Of a stretch of 64,000 nt of DNA, positions 48,824 to 60,611 are shown piece by piece. Positions within the stretch are counted from its first letter, which is position 1; each line of letters begins with the position of its first letter. The translations under genes and the position numbers were made by a program. The DNA comes from Isoetes taiwanensis. Taxonomy: Eukaryota; Streptophyta; Lycopodiopsida; Isoetales; Isoetaceae. The stretch is from positions 10,559,563-10,623,562 of the forward strand of contig JAJEKV010000014.1 of NCBI GenBank assembly GCA_021234155.1. Reading direction: 5' to 3'. The notes under the pieces were generated by a model that saw only the letters and a list, made by a program, of their open reading frames with translations, was not told where the DNA came from and ran no database searches.

Positions 48824-49960
48824 GCAACAAACGACTCACAAAAATTGAAGATCTCCCATCTGAAGAGCGTTGGAAAAAAGTGCAAGCGAATATTGAAAAT
48901 CTTACAGCTAAGCTGGCATGCCCCACTAAGCAAATAGACTCGTCTGCACCCGCATGGAGAAAAAATGTGTTTCCCACATTAAATAACACATGCAACAATT
49001 GGATGATCGCTTATAGTTGATGAGGTCTTTTCTGTGTCATACGCAATCAACCCCAAGAGTTCATCGATCGGATCCCTTCCTCTATGCGGTATGGTAGCTG
49101 AAGGATATCGTTGATGAAAAGGTACTCCTCCCCTTGATAACCAGCGGGGACAAGGCGGTGATGCCTATGGGTGGTGGTTAGTTGGCTCTTCGACACTTTG
49201 TCATGCATTTCAATCTGTCTTCTCATCCTTTACGCTTCTTTGCTCTCCTCTTCACGATCTTAGTCCTCCTCTTCTTCATCATAGTTTTCCTCAATCTGAG
49301 ATGCCCCCTAAGATGTGCCATGGCAGACGTATTCGGTGGAGTCGAGCTGACGGATGAGGCTCTGGTCCACTCTTGTGTTCAAAGGTACTAGGTCAAACAG
49401 CTGTATCGAAGGCTCCTCCACTTTGTTGATGGCCTTGAAGTGCATGAATGTGGCTAAGGCTACGTGTCTGAGGCATATCTATGCCTACGTACTCTGCAGC
49501 TCATGTAATCTGGCATGTCCTTGTCCGGTCCCAAATCTGGCTCTTGACTCTTGCACCCCCACCTAAGACTTGACTCATTGTTTCTATGGAAACCCATTTC
49601 CCTTCCCTTTGGCGAAAGGCTGACTTCCCATGGGTAGATCTGCTGGTCATACTGGCATATGATGTCGGTGTAGTAGAGCATCCTCGTTAAGGTTGCATGA
49701 AGGTCGAAGAGGTGATCGAACACTTAGAAGGCCTCCTCTACTGGTATCTCGCTGATATGGTTGGTGTTGTTGTACCATTTGATGAAGTTTGTCGGGGCTA
49801 TTGGGCAGAGACGAGGGTAGAAAATAGTTTGGGAAGATTGGCAAGGAGCTGGAAAATTGCTTAGAGAGGGTAAGAGCGAACTTGGTGAAGAGAAACAGTC
49901 AAATGAGGTCCCTTTATATAGACCGGGGGTTGTCTAGATTTCCATCTTGGGCGCTGCACA
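48824..49960 (-). pseudogene. Unrecognised element-B coding remnant (copy 2)
   Basis: Duplicate of 40131-41277. Minus-strand text such as FDHLFDLHATLTRMLYYTD is open at 49723-49460. It differs from copy 1 by scattered substitutions as well as indels, so the two copies have diverged somewhat. Confidence 0.4.
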
Positions 49961-50625
49961 CCCAAAAAATCTATGTTCTAAGAGCTATGGGTGTCTTATC
50001 TAGCTAATTTGAAGTGCTAATCTAGCTAAAATAAGGCAAAAGAACACATTAGAGTGATTTGTTGGGCGATTTTTGGACAAATTTGGGTTGAATAGAGGTA
50101 AAACCCGGTTTTACTTGCGAAAAGTGCAACCTCAATTGCAAGGGCCTCCGGCACGGAGTGACACGGGTGGATCCATCTTGGCAAATTTATAACATTTTTG
50201 GCAAATTTAAAGTGCTAGGATGCAAGATTTTCTTTATTCTAGGCTATCTACCACCTTATCTCATATCAATCTGACAAATCTAAGTGCAAACAAGGACAAA
50301 CCGGGTTATTAAATGCGAAAAAATCACGTGACCTCAATTGCAGAGGCCCCCGGCGCAGAGTAACCCGGGTCACTATTTTTTGACCTAAATTAACTTAATT
50401 TTAAGCAAAATCCTAACTCATATATTTAATAAAGTTTAGTACATGTATCATCAAAAAAATTATACAAAGAATTCCTAAATTTTATCTTTTCTAATTTTCC
50501 GAGCTAAGTTGAGTCCTTGGGCATTACGATCTTGGCATGAAGTGCGCATACATTGCCCTCCTCAAACAGTTGGACCAACTCGGCTTCGGCCACTTCCTGC
50601 AAGGATCGAACTATCAGGGGTGTGA

Positions 50626-51542
50626 TCAATAGTCCGTCCTGAAATCCTGTATAATCTCTCGGAGGAGCCGCTCAAATGGTGCCTTCCAAATCAAGAGATT
50701 AGTGCACTGCTGAAAGTGCCTACTCTCATGAAAAACTCGAGCATGCCTGGAATTGGGCCCGTGATGAACCCTCTTCGGTGCTGCTGGCTGAGGTGGAGGG
50801 GGCTTTGGCTGATTCTTCGATCTGCCACCCTTCCACCCGAACCGGAGGTTTTGTTTGCATCTGGAAGTACTCTTTGTAGGCTGCCTTCTCCTTTTCAAAC
50901 TCAAGGTGGGTGCTTGAGTTTGAAAACTCTTTCTCCACCTTCTACTTCTTGTTACCTTTGGTGGCTTGGGCCACTTTGGATATGGTACTTGCGTTGGGTT
51001 TTGAAGTCTCCCCTCAAGCTCCTCCTCTGCGTCTCCTCCCTCGACCTCTTCTTCGACTTCTTCCTTGTCCTCTTCCTCCCTGTCGGGTGATTCTCGGCGA
51101 GGCTCTTCAATTTGGACGGTTCCCCTTGGCCTATCCTCCATGCGCTTCGTTCTTCTTTCTCTTTGTCTCTCCCTTCTTTCTCTCTCCTTCCTTTCCCCCG
51201 GCCATTCTCTTACCTTATCCTTCCCCTTCCTCTTCCTTGATGTCTCCCCCACCTGTTGCTGCTATTGGTCTTCTTGCTATACTTCCCTTGGCTTCCTGAA
51301 AGCATCCCCCAGGCAACAGACTTGCCGGTGCGCTGAGTGCTTTGGGGCAAATTGCTCGGGGCTCGCTCATTGGTGGTGTGTCGTCTCATCACATCGAGCC
51401 GATGTCTTTGGCTCGTTCTCCTCGCCACTGCCTTGGCCTAAAATGCTCTGGAACCTTCTTGTCATTGTCGGCCTAACTCCCGCCCGTCTTGGGCCTCTTC
51501 CTAGGGTTCACGACTTTCCTCGCCGTGCACTTAGTGCGCCAT
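50626..51542 (-). pseudogene. Element-B ORF1 with histone H3-like N terminus (copy 2)
   Basis: Same ORF as 42858-41870. The Met is at 51542, but the next codons are shifted by small indels (GCGCAC versus GCGCGCACC), which breaks the H3-like tail here. The middle part is open for 208 codons (51252-50626). It shows Lys/Arg/Glu-rich basic-acidic alternation (KERERRERQRERRTKR), then a Glu-rich coil-like run, Pro-Lys-rich text and a C-terminal APFERLLREIIQDF. Between the copies nearly the whole ORF is readable. See copy 1 for the interpretation. Confidence 0.55.
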
Positions 51543-52133
51543 GTTTAGGGTTAAGGAAACTAATTAACAAAAATTGGAGATCATGAGAGAGGGTTTTAGG
51601 GGCGAAGGGGGGAGGGGAGGGCCCTCGAGGGGATGGGCCGGAGGGGAGGGAGGGAGGGGCTAAAATGGTGTTTAAAAAGGAAAGATACTCTCCATGCCAC
51701 GAAATATTCCTTTGCCATTATTACTCCTATTAATTAGCCAATGTTATTAATGATTAGTCCTTTCTATTATTATTATATTATATTATATTATATATATTTG
51801 AATTTCCAAATTTTTTTCCAATGGTTTGGAGTCTTATTCCGAATTTGCTCCATTTTTCACTCGGGTCTCGGATTGGGATGATTCTTTGACCCATTTTTGC
51901 ATGAAATTTGATGCTCATGCATAATTTCCACTCCCATTTTACTAGAATGTTTATTTGACTCATTCTTTTCTCCTGAATCTAAAATTTAACCTAATTCTTT
52001 GAGCCTACTACTTGGGAGAAAAAAAATTTCCCCACTTTCGAGGTTCAATGTTGGAATTTTCATTCCACACTCTACTAGGCCGGTTAATCTACTTAATCAG
52101 GGTTATAACCAGTGATAGCTTTTGATCAACCAA

Positions 52134-52153
52134 GGACATTGATCTGATACCAT
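52134..52153 (-). other. Primer-binding site of element B (copy 2)
   Basis: The minus strand reads TGGTATCAGATCAATGTCC, two bases inside the LTR end. Confidence 0.7.
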
Positions 52154-52155
52154 CG

Positions 52156-52489
52156 TGATGTTCCCTGAAAGTATACGGCGCCCTGTCATATACTCTACGA
52201 GAGATCCCCCATCCAGCAACAACTGCTACATGGGCCTTCCGTCTGCCCTGCTCCTGGGATGGCCAAGGGCGCGGGTAGAGAAACACAGAGGTGTCTTGCG
52301 TGCCCATCCCCTATGGGCTCCTATAATAGCAAAAGCATACTATAATGTCAACATTAGCAATAATACAACATATACAGCTACCACGAAGGGTAGCACATCC
52401 ATACAATCATAGATATTAAGGTAGGCTTGTATGGTGACACGGACTGGAAATGTACGTATTTATACCATATATTTTAGGGGAATGTCACA
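52156..52489 (-). mobile_element. Element B 5' LTR, complete (copy 2)
   Basis: A 334-bp LTR. On the minus strand it starts TGTGACATTCCCC at 52489 and ends GGGAACATCA at 52156. Its 3' partner was not found in the window. Confidence 0.8.
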
Positions 52490-53317
52490 ATCACACTTAC
52501 ACCGCATACACCTCATTCCACATTCACTCCACATTTACACTCCATTTGCACCCCATTCACATTATATCGCCACACGTACACATTCTTTCTATCATACACA
52601 TACCCTATATTCATTGTCACACATCTATACCATTGCATTTTCATGTGGATGTCCTGACTTATGTTGAAGATCCTTCTATGAGCTTCTTTTTATGCTCTAT
52701 AGGTTGAGGGGATCAGCATTTCTCTTGTTTTAGCGAGATGTTCCCCACAAAAGGGCAATATTCTAATCATTAGTCCTTCCATTGGATTCTAGATTTGAAG
52801 AATTGAAGACCTTGGTAGGAAATCTTGGCGTCACAGTCAAGGAAGATTTTTTCTCAAAGTCAACACAAAGCACTCAAGGTCAAACCTGACAAGAAATATC
52901 AAATTTGAAGTCAAACATTAGCCAAACCATGTTTTAGAATTAGAGTTTGGAAAACATTTGTTTGAAGTTTGGAAGTCAACACACTGAAGTTTGGAAGATC
53001 CCCATGGTATTTTGTTCCAAGTCATTAGCCATTTTTCTCACATCTACATCCACATCTTATTTTTGCCTCACCATGCTTGTTTTGCCATAAATACATTCTT
53101 GGGACTTTTTACCTAGCTCATCAACCTCCTTTTCGTATTGCTCCTTGAATTATTCACCTTAGCCATTTGAAACCTATGTTTCATCTACTTATTTAAAATG
53201 TTTTTGGGGGTTTAAAATGTTTTTGGGGGTTTCTGTGCCCTTTTCTGGCGTTACTTTTAGAAGCAAAAAATGTGTTTTCCGGCCACCTTGTTTTTTTCCC
53301 TCTTTTCCCCCTTTCCG
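52490..53317. other. Flank of element B in D2 copy 2
   Basis: Duplicate of 44720-45516; AT-rich, with no gene recognised. Confidence 0.6.
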
Positions 53318-53699
53318 GCAATTTTCCTCCCTCCATTGACGATGGGCAGTGTGTAACGCCGGCCGGCCACCGTTAAGCGAGACATGGCAGGGATATTCTT
53401 CTGCCTACCATCAATTTTGCAATTGCCAGTAGTATTTTCAATAATCTCTATTCATTCTTCTCTTGAATAGAGTGCGGTGGGCGGTGGCTTAACGCATCTG
53501 TCTGGCCGAGAAATAGCAGAGATGGAGAAGCAAGGGCATTCTGTACAGATTCGGTTTGATTCATCCTCCTATTTTCTGGTCATTCTTACATGATAACATG
53601 TTTCTAACCATATTTCCTTGGCTGTGGCAATAGACAGGCAGTAGGGGAGTTTTTCTCATACGGAGAATCATATCTATTCTGGCAAGCTTCATTTGAGTG
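53318..53699. other. Unique sequence right of the duplications
   Basis: No gene recognised; it leads into the decayed ORF region. Confidence 0.4.
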
Positions 53700-54600
53700 C
53701 ATATCTACTGCCAGGTTTGTGGAGATAGAGTTTGTGACATTTTGAGAGCTGCTGCAAGGTCGGAAGGTCTCAGATCATTCTTTAAATTCGTATTTTGTTT
53801 TTGCTACTAAGAAGGTAGGAAAACGATTGCAAAGCCACACTCTTTCTTTACTTGGTTGTGGATCTTCTACAGAATATGCATGGACGATTTGAAGGTTTGC
53901 CAGGAACACCTTCAACATCATGTTTACATCGAGGGAGCTCGCCATGGAAATTTTTATGGTCACAAAAAGGTTGTTAACACAGGGATTTTACATCCAATGT
54001 GTTTAAGAGTCTAAAGTACTCATATGTTACCAAGAATGTCCAAGAGATGTAGAGGAGTCAGAATCGGACGAAGACGAAATGGTAGACTCCCAATTCTTGG
54101 ATCCCAATGAGCAAACAAAGCAGTCACAGAGAGGGCCCAGAAGATGGAACAACTGACTCAATTTTATCCTCTGGGAATTGGCCACAAAATGCTGCTGGAT
54201 ACAAAACGTCTGAAAGTTTGCACAAGTGATGTGGTCCTCTTTAATCATAGAGAATTCAATGCAGCTCATATGTTGGAGATTCTCAACCTCAAGTACATCA
54301 TCTTGTATCAGATCCGATGCCAATAGATGTGATTCCATTCAGCAGAGCTACAATAGAGTTGTTCAAGTGGAGCACAGAGGAAGATTTGAAGGGCAAGGAT
54401 GTGAGATTCTGGGTGTTGGATGGCCGGCATTCCATGAGGGCAGTGTAAGTATTGCAAACAGAGAAGAAGGTCCTACAGAGGATCAAGGACTAGTATGCCA
54501 AATAGGATTGCAGAGTATTGTCAGTGGAGACGCCACTCACTGAGCTTGCCAACATCAGCCACTGCCAGAATACAATTGCAGCGAGTGCCAGGTACATAAG
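53700..54600 (+). pseudogene. Decayed ORF with a possible ParB/sulfiredoxin-like domain
   Basis: Across frame changes the plus strand encodes, in order: CQVCGDRVCDILRAAARS near 53712; MDDLKVCQEHLQHHVYIEG near 53880; an acidic linker DVEESESDEDEMVDS near 54047; LGIGHKMLLDTKRL and FNHREFNAAHMLEILNLKYI near 54170-54300; then PIDVIPFSRATIELFKW and RFWVLDGRHSMRA near 54322-54445; and finally QTEKKVLQRIKD. The PxDVIPF ... VLDGRHSxRA spacing recalls the ParB/Srx fold (plxxI ... vidGhhRlxA), which is inference from motif only. Stops at about 54491 and 54504 and at least two frame changes make it non-functional as read. GTAAGT after 54446 could be a splice donor, so a spliced gene with sequence errors is also possible. 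Confidence 0.45.
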
Positions 54601-54625
54601 TTAACTTCTTTTGCATTTTTCAGGG

Positions 54626-54775
54626 CGTCTGTATTTTCCTCCCTGGGGGACTTTCTCGACTCACGAGATCCTCCAAATAGTTTGTATTTACCTCCCTAGG
54701 GGACTTTCTCGACTCGGGAGTCAAGAGAGCCTCCAGGTTGTCTATATTTGCCTCTATGGGGAACTTTCTCGACTC
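54626..54775. repeat. Three tandem ~55-60-bp units
   Basis: Each unit carries GTATTTxCCTCCCTxGGGGAC (with variation) followed by ACTTTCTCGACTC. The second contains the inverted pair CTCGACTC / GAGTCAAGAG. Units start at 54626, 54680 and 54740. Confidence 0.85.
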
Positions 54776-54961
54776 TTTTGCTATTATATATCTACACTAT
54801 AAAGATCAGTACCATTTTACACGGTCGAATGAAATAGGATTCAGACCCCCCCTCCTGTAATGGACCTAGCAACCTAGCACCAACATTAAGATGTAAGTAA
54901 TGTTGCCATTATACAAGAGTGCATTTTCAATGGTAAAATAAATGATTATGCGCTAGGAATA

Positions 54962-55010
54962 CATGCATGTAATATCTCCATGCATGCAGTGTGTGCATGC
55001 ATGCAAGGTC
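54962..55010. promoter_or_regulatory. RY-type CATGCATG cluster in the C1 LTR
   Basis: Several overlapping TGCATG/CATGCATG palindromes lie just upstream of the LTR TATA box. CATGCATG is the RY element recognised by plant B3-domain seed regulators. Function here is inference. Confidence 0.45.
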
Positions 55011-55020
55011 ATTGTTAGGT

Positions 55021-55028
55021 TATATAAG
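55021..55028 (+). promoter_or_regulatory. Probable TATA box of the C1 LTR
   Basis: TATATAAG, followed by CGCAACAATATTATTC. The same context is kept in the inverted copy (GATATAAGCGTAACAA at 60429-60414 minus), which argues for a functional LTR promoter. Confidence 0.55.
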
Positions 55029-56603
55029 CGCAACAATATTATTCTTGATTTCTTGGGAAGGAGTTTTCCATGGGAAAGAAGCCTTTTTTTGTTGTGGTGG
55101 TTACGCTTGCACCAGATTGATCAGAATTGAACCGAGGAGAAGGAGCAAAGTATTTCCAGGTGGGGGTCAAGTCTTACACCTTGGATTCTTGTGATGTCTA
55201 TGTTTTGGCTGGCATAGTTTGGGAAAAGTTAATGAGCTTTGATGATGGTTTGTAGATTTAATGGATTGAGGCATGATCTGAATCGAATTAACATAATTAA
55301 AGATAGATTCTTGAATGTAAAAGAGAAGGAAAAATAGTGCTTTTAGATTATCATCTGTGGTTTTTATATAATCATATAGTAGAGATTGATTTTGAATAGC
55401 TGAGAAATTGATGAGTTAAACACACATAATTGTATTATGGTTGGATGATGTTATTATATTGTCTTAAGTTGTTGGTCCTTGAAAGTATATCATTTAATTG
55501 TTCGAGGAGCATGGGATCATACTTACTATTGTCAATGTAGCGTGTTATTAATGTTTGCATTTAATTAAAGGAATTATGATTTATCATATCCTTGATTTGG
55601 TTGGCTTAGTAAAATATAATTATGCGTGCATGGATTATTGTTAAAAACATGTCTTTGGGATGTATCATGGTGTGGTTGGGTACCTACTAATATGTCATTA
55701 TGATTTGCTACACAATTTGGTTGACATTGAGAATCCCTTGTTGGAATATGCTATGATATATTTTTATGCGAAGTGCTATAATAGTATTGGAATGCTCTGT
55801 GATATAATCCTCTGGGGCCAGAGTCTAGGTACGATGGTCTAGACTCGCGGTTATTGCGCACAGTGATATGTGAATGGTTTTTTTGGAACATCGGGCGTTG
55901 GTACCTTAGGGTACAACGTCTTGCACAGTTAAGTGGTCCTCCAATCTTTGGGCCTTGGCGTGGATGGAGTGTGTACACCGTGGTTTACCTACGCCTCTAT
56001 GTCAACGGCTTTGATCAGTAGGAGTTGACCATGCTTTCGGACCAGGGAATATTAGTTGTTGTCTATGTTGCCATGGTTGCTAAGTTGTTATTATGTTAAT
56101 TGGGATGTCTTGTATTGAATTGCAATGGTTGTAGTATGTAGTAGCTATTAAATGGGTAAATTGTGCATTGTGGGACATGCTTTCGTATGGATTACTAGCG
56201 TGAGTTTGGTGAGGCTACGGTAAGGTTAAGTTATTGTTTATGGATGGATGCATTATGTTGTTGATGCTTAGGCATGTCCTAGAACCTCGACCCCACTTAG
56301 TCCACTGTGACTAACCCCATTGTTGATGGTGTAGCGGACATGCAAGAGGCTGGGAGTGTAGCTAAGCTTTGGGAAGGCGATAGTAGGAATTGGATTGCAA
56401 ATAAACAAATTTTATAGCATGGATGTAGCGTGAGAATATTATTATGGGTTATAGGGGAATAGTTTTTGGGGCCTTGGAATATTGGTATAAAGATTAGATT
56501 CTTTACCTAAGTGTTATTGTTGTGGATAAGCTTAAGTAGGTCCAATGGTGGAGATTGATGGGATCTCTAGTTACCATAAAGGTTAACCGCCCGGGGCCCG
56601 TCA

Positions 56604-56917
56604 CGGTCGGTATCAAAGCAAGTCTCGAGTTCAGTGTCCATGGAGATGCGTATATGCATGGGTAATTTGCAAAGACTTGGTAATCATTGTGACATGGGAT
56701 GACATAGACATGGTATAGCCTTGGATGCTCGAGGACGAGCATGGTTCTAGTGGGAGAAGCTATGCTTGAAGCCCATGGTAGACCTTCGAGTATTCAACCT
56801 TGAATGTGCATGTGGGGCATTCAGAGACACCGGCATAAATGGGTAGAAGCGACTACTCATAAACGTCTAGACGGTTTTGCCCAGTTGATTAAAGGGCATG
56901 TCAGTTAGGAACGTCAC
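56604..56917. other. 314-bp segment between two primer-site-like sequences
   Basis: It is flanked by TCGGTATCAAAGC at 56607 and TTGGTATCAGAGC at 56920. It ends ...GGAACGTCACA, an LTR-like end. The C2 element has no counterpart and passes directly from LTR to primer site. It may be an inserted or recombined piece of another element's 5' region. Confidence 0.5.
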
Positions 56918-57770
56918 AGTTGGTATCAGAGCATAGTTGGATCCTTGGATGGATGATAGCGAAGTCTAGATTCAAGTTGTGGTTGTTGGATTATGCTAAT
57001 AGTATTCAATTGAATATATGTGGAGATGATGGCCTTAGAGGAGGCGTGACAAATTGTTTTATGAAGGTATGTGAAATTGATTACATGGTATTTCTATAAT
57101 CTTGGTTGATTTTCTATCCTGCAAAGCAAATAAGCTAGAAAAATGTACTTCATCAAGGGGCTAACTTTGATTTAGGGTTGCCAATGTGTGCGTAGCATGG
57201 AAGTGATGCTTGAGGGAGATTAAGGTACAAGTATTGCGTTTCACTTTGGTAACCATTCCTTATAGTGTAGATGTGATCTCGTAGTAGTATACTCTGGTGG
57301 CAAGAAAATTTGGAATAAGCAGTGCATGATATATAATGCCTATGATATTCAGAGAAGGTTCATCTCACCATATCAGATGAATAAGATTCTTGATGTGATG
57401 TTAGGTGCATCCTTTTGAAGCTAAAGAAAACCAGGCAGCATTCTATATATATATTGATATCGGATAAAATAACAATAGATTGCTAAGTTGATAGCATTCA
57501 GGCTATGGTTGGATAAGGTTACAACACGGTGGTTGTAAGACAAGTTTTGAGAATGCTAGATATGGTTATAAAATAAGATTGACATGATAGTCGGATTGAA
57601 GCTCATGTGTAAATTAGCGATGTGTGACATAGAAGGAAACGTCATGATTACATTATAGTCCTACTTGAGGTCTATAAAGTTGTTGGCCCTAGGGTTATGG
57701 CTAGAATAGTCGGTGATAGCCTTGAAAAAGTTTTTGGCCTTGAAAAAAATTCTTGGAGTACTAGTTACGG
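56918..57770 (+). mobile_element. C1 interior, truncated
   Basis: It starts at the primer site TTGGTATCAGAGCATAGTTGG and matches the inverted C2 interior (62774 down to about 61925). Similarity stops near 57770. No ORF is recognised. Confidence 0.7.
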
Positions 57771-58900
57771 TGCCAGTTGCTTTGCTGGGCATAAATGGTA
57801 ACCCGCAAATGTTGAAAACTTGCTGGGCATAATTTGGCAACTTGTAAATGTTGGAAACTTGTACAATCTATCAAAACTTGTTGGGAGCATATTTTATGTT
57901 GTCTTCAATTTGTGTCCCAACTTATTTCTCGAGCTTATTCAACGAACATTTTTCACCTAGCTATTTGCATGTCTTTTAATTCATTAGCAACATAAACATA
58001 CTTATTAACACTACTTGATGCAATCGAAGAGCCCTTTGGGCATCTCCAACTGTTTGTTTATTGGGTATCAACACTTAAAAACATCATCAAAGATGTTTCT
58101 TTGAAATAATTGTATATGCAAGGATGGTTTTTTTGAACAACTATTTATATTTGTACATGCAATAACTGAACTTGGAGTCTCTCTTATAATGTTTGTTCTC
58201 CTAACAATTCAATATAATGTCTATTTTCTACATATATTCCTATTAGGGGATTAACATTTTATAGTTGAAAAAAATATGAATTCCAAAAAATATGAATTAC
58301 ACTTCGGCATAGGCCAATGCCGTTAATAATTTTACTCTATGGAAAGACCTATCTTAGCCCATCTTTTTTACGTAACATGTCTATGCCTTGCGGTTTTGTA
58401 AGCTTTATACATGATACAACAAATTGACACTTGCAAGGCACCTTTGGGTTAGTTCAAATCTCGTTATATGTTTCTTCATACATGCCCTCTCCATAATGCC
58501 CTCTCCATAATATGACATATACCGGGGACATCTAGACAAGCTGTGTTTTCTTTGCTGCTATTGTAGAGGGTAAAATCTTGTACTTATCCAATGAAGCTAA
58601 ATATGTTAAAAGCGGGCAAAGCCCGGCGTGCTTCAATAAAAGGTTCTATATGTTGGAAAGTGTAACTTTTATGCTATCTTACATGTTTGAATATAAGCTA
58701 CATAAACCAAATCCAAAGCAAATGAAGCGGATCCTTTTTTTGAAACCGAAAGATTGTTTGCTTCATCAAAAACATGTCCCCTCCATGCATGTTAGGGGAA
58801 GAAGGTCAACATTTGGCCATTGAAGGCGTTCGAGAAATTCACAATCATATACCCGGCAAATTCAATAAAAACAAGCGATCTGCGAATTTTCCTAACCCGG
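57771..58900. other. Spacer between C1 and C2, no gene
   Basis: It contains two small tandem duplications: a ~38-bp unit at 57782-57858 (TTGCTGGGCATAA...) and a 14-15-bp unit near 58483-58513 (TGCCCTCTCCATAA twice). No ORF is recognised. Confidence 0.5.
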
Positions 58901-60597
58901 TGTGGCGGGGCTGCCTTGTTAACCTTTATGGTAATTTGGAGATCCCATCAATCTCGACCATTGGATCTACTTAAGCTTAAAACTTAAGAAATTAACTCAT
59001 GCATCTCGCAACAATAACACTTAGGTAAAAAGAATTTAATCTTTGTACATATTCTAAGGTTCCAAACATGTACTTGCCCATTACTCAGCAATATCCCCAC
59101 ACACTATGAATGATCTTAATAATTGTAACTTCAAGCCCATATATAATAATAATAATAGTAATAATAATCAAGTTTATTGAATAACAATCCACACACTTCC
59201 ACTCTCGCCTTTCGGAAGCTTGGCTACTTTCCGGAGCATCTCACACCTCTGCTTACACCATCAACCACGGGGTTAGTCACATGGACTAAGTGGGGATCGG
59301 GGATCTAGGATGTCTAGCATCAACAATACAAAGCATTAACCTAGAACAACAACCTAGCCTGCTCGCCAGCCTGGCCCACCGCAATCCAAGTTACTAGTCC
59401 AACAAGCATACCCACAATTGTACCATGAATATCCATTATAAGCATGACCATTGCAACTTAATTCCAATATTCAAAACCACATATATAATAACCAAGCAAT
59501 CATAGCATCAACATTGCAACCAATATTCCTCAGTCTTACAGCAAGGTCAACTTCGGTGATCAAAGCGGTGACATAGAGAGCGGGGGTAACCACGTGTGTA
59601 CACACCCATCCCATCCACGCGTCCAAAGATTGGAGGACCATTAACCATGCATGACGTTGTACCATACGGTACCAACGCCCGATGTTCAAATAATACCATT
59701 TACATAGCACTGTGCAATAACCGCGAGTCTAGACCATCGCACCTAGACTCCGGCCCCAGAGGTCTATATCAAAGAATTATACTACACATAGATCACAATA
59801 CTATGAATTCCACCCAATATCAACTAGGCACATTTCCATATCAAATTTACCTTAGAAATTCCATAATTTACACCTCATGCAACAAAGGAAATCCAGGTTA
59901 TAACGCTCATATAAACATTACTATCTCTACCATGCAACATGCAATGCCCTATGCTTAAGCAAAATACAAACTTCACTAATATCTTATTACTTTTAACTAG
60001 ATCAACTTCCTTCAAATTACTACCTATAACCTTAATGATCTGGCTTCCATAACCACCTTTAACTAGTTTATTAAATTGGTTAATATGCTTTCGCTATCCA
60101 TTAACCATGCATGCCTATTCATGACCATGCTCATATGATTTAACTCCAAGTTTATACTATGTTCAAAGCAATCATTATTAAATCAACACAGCCTATACAA
60201 ACACTAGAAAACCCTGTGTGTAAGGCTTGATCCCCACCGGAAATCCCGCTTGCTTCTTCTTACGCACTCCTAGCAACGCTCCCGGATCTCTGCGATGCAA
60301 CTTCGCTCCTTCAAAGAATCCATTTGCAATCTATCTCCTTCCTAATGCTTCACTATCACATAAAAGACTTCTTTTCCATGGAAAACTCCTTCCCCAAGAA
60401 ATCAAGAATAATATTGTTACGCTTATATCACCTAGCAATGCCCTTGCATGCATGCATGCACACACTTGCATGCATGGACACATTGCATGCATGTATTCCT
60501 AGCGTAATCATTTATTTTACCTTGAAAATGCACTCTTATATAATGGCAACATTACTTACATCTTAATGTTGGTGCTAAATTGCTAGGTCCGTTCTGA
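58901..60597 (-). mobile_element. C2 3' LTR
   Basis: 1.70 kb. On the minus strand it ends ...CCGCCACA at 58901. It is near-identical to 62777-64000 over the shared part, with differences that are mostly small indels, so C2 is a recent insertion or its LTRs have been homogenised. It contains a TAATAATAATAAT microsatellite near 59141-59170. Confidence 0.85.
60442..60500. promoter_or_regulatory. RY-type CATGCATG cluster in the C2 LTR
   Basis: Three groups of TGCATGCATG lie upstream (minus orientation) of the conserved GATATAAG box at 60429-60422, the same arrangement as in C1. Confidence 0.45.
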
Positions 60598-60611
60598 TCT
60601 CTCCTCCAAAA
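60598..60611 (-). other. Probable polypurine tract of C2
   Basis: The minus strand reads TTGGAGGAGAGA next to the start of the 3' LTR. Confidence 0.55.

Larger units (their letters stand above)
45517..53317. repeat. Direct duplication D2, copy 2 (~7.8 kb)
   Basis: Near-identical to 36804-45516 except that the 43770-44719 insertion is absent. It has a local 19-20-bp tandem duplication near 53195-53232. The right edge at 53317 continues into unique sequence. Confidence 0.9.
54858..56603 (+). mobile_element. LTR of family C, plus orientation (C1)
   Basis: It starts TGTAATGGACC and ends ...GGGCCCGTCA, about 1.75 kb. Its reverse complement aligns along its length with 58901-60597 and with 62777-64000. 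It is more diverged from those two than they are from each other, so it is an older copy. Confidence 0.75.
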
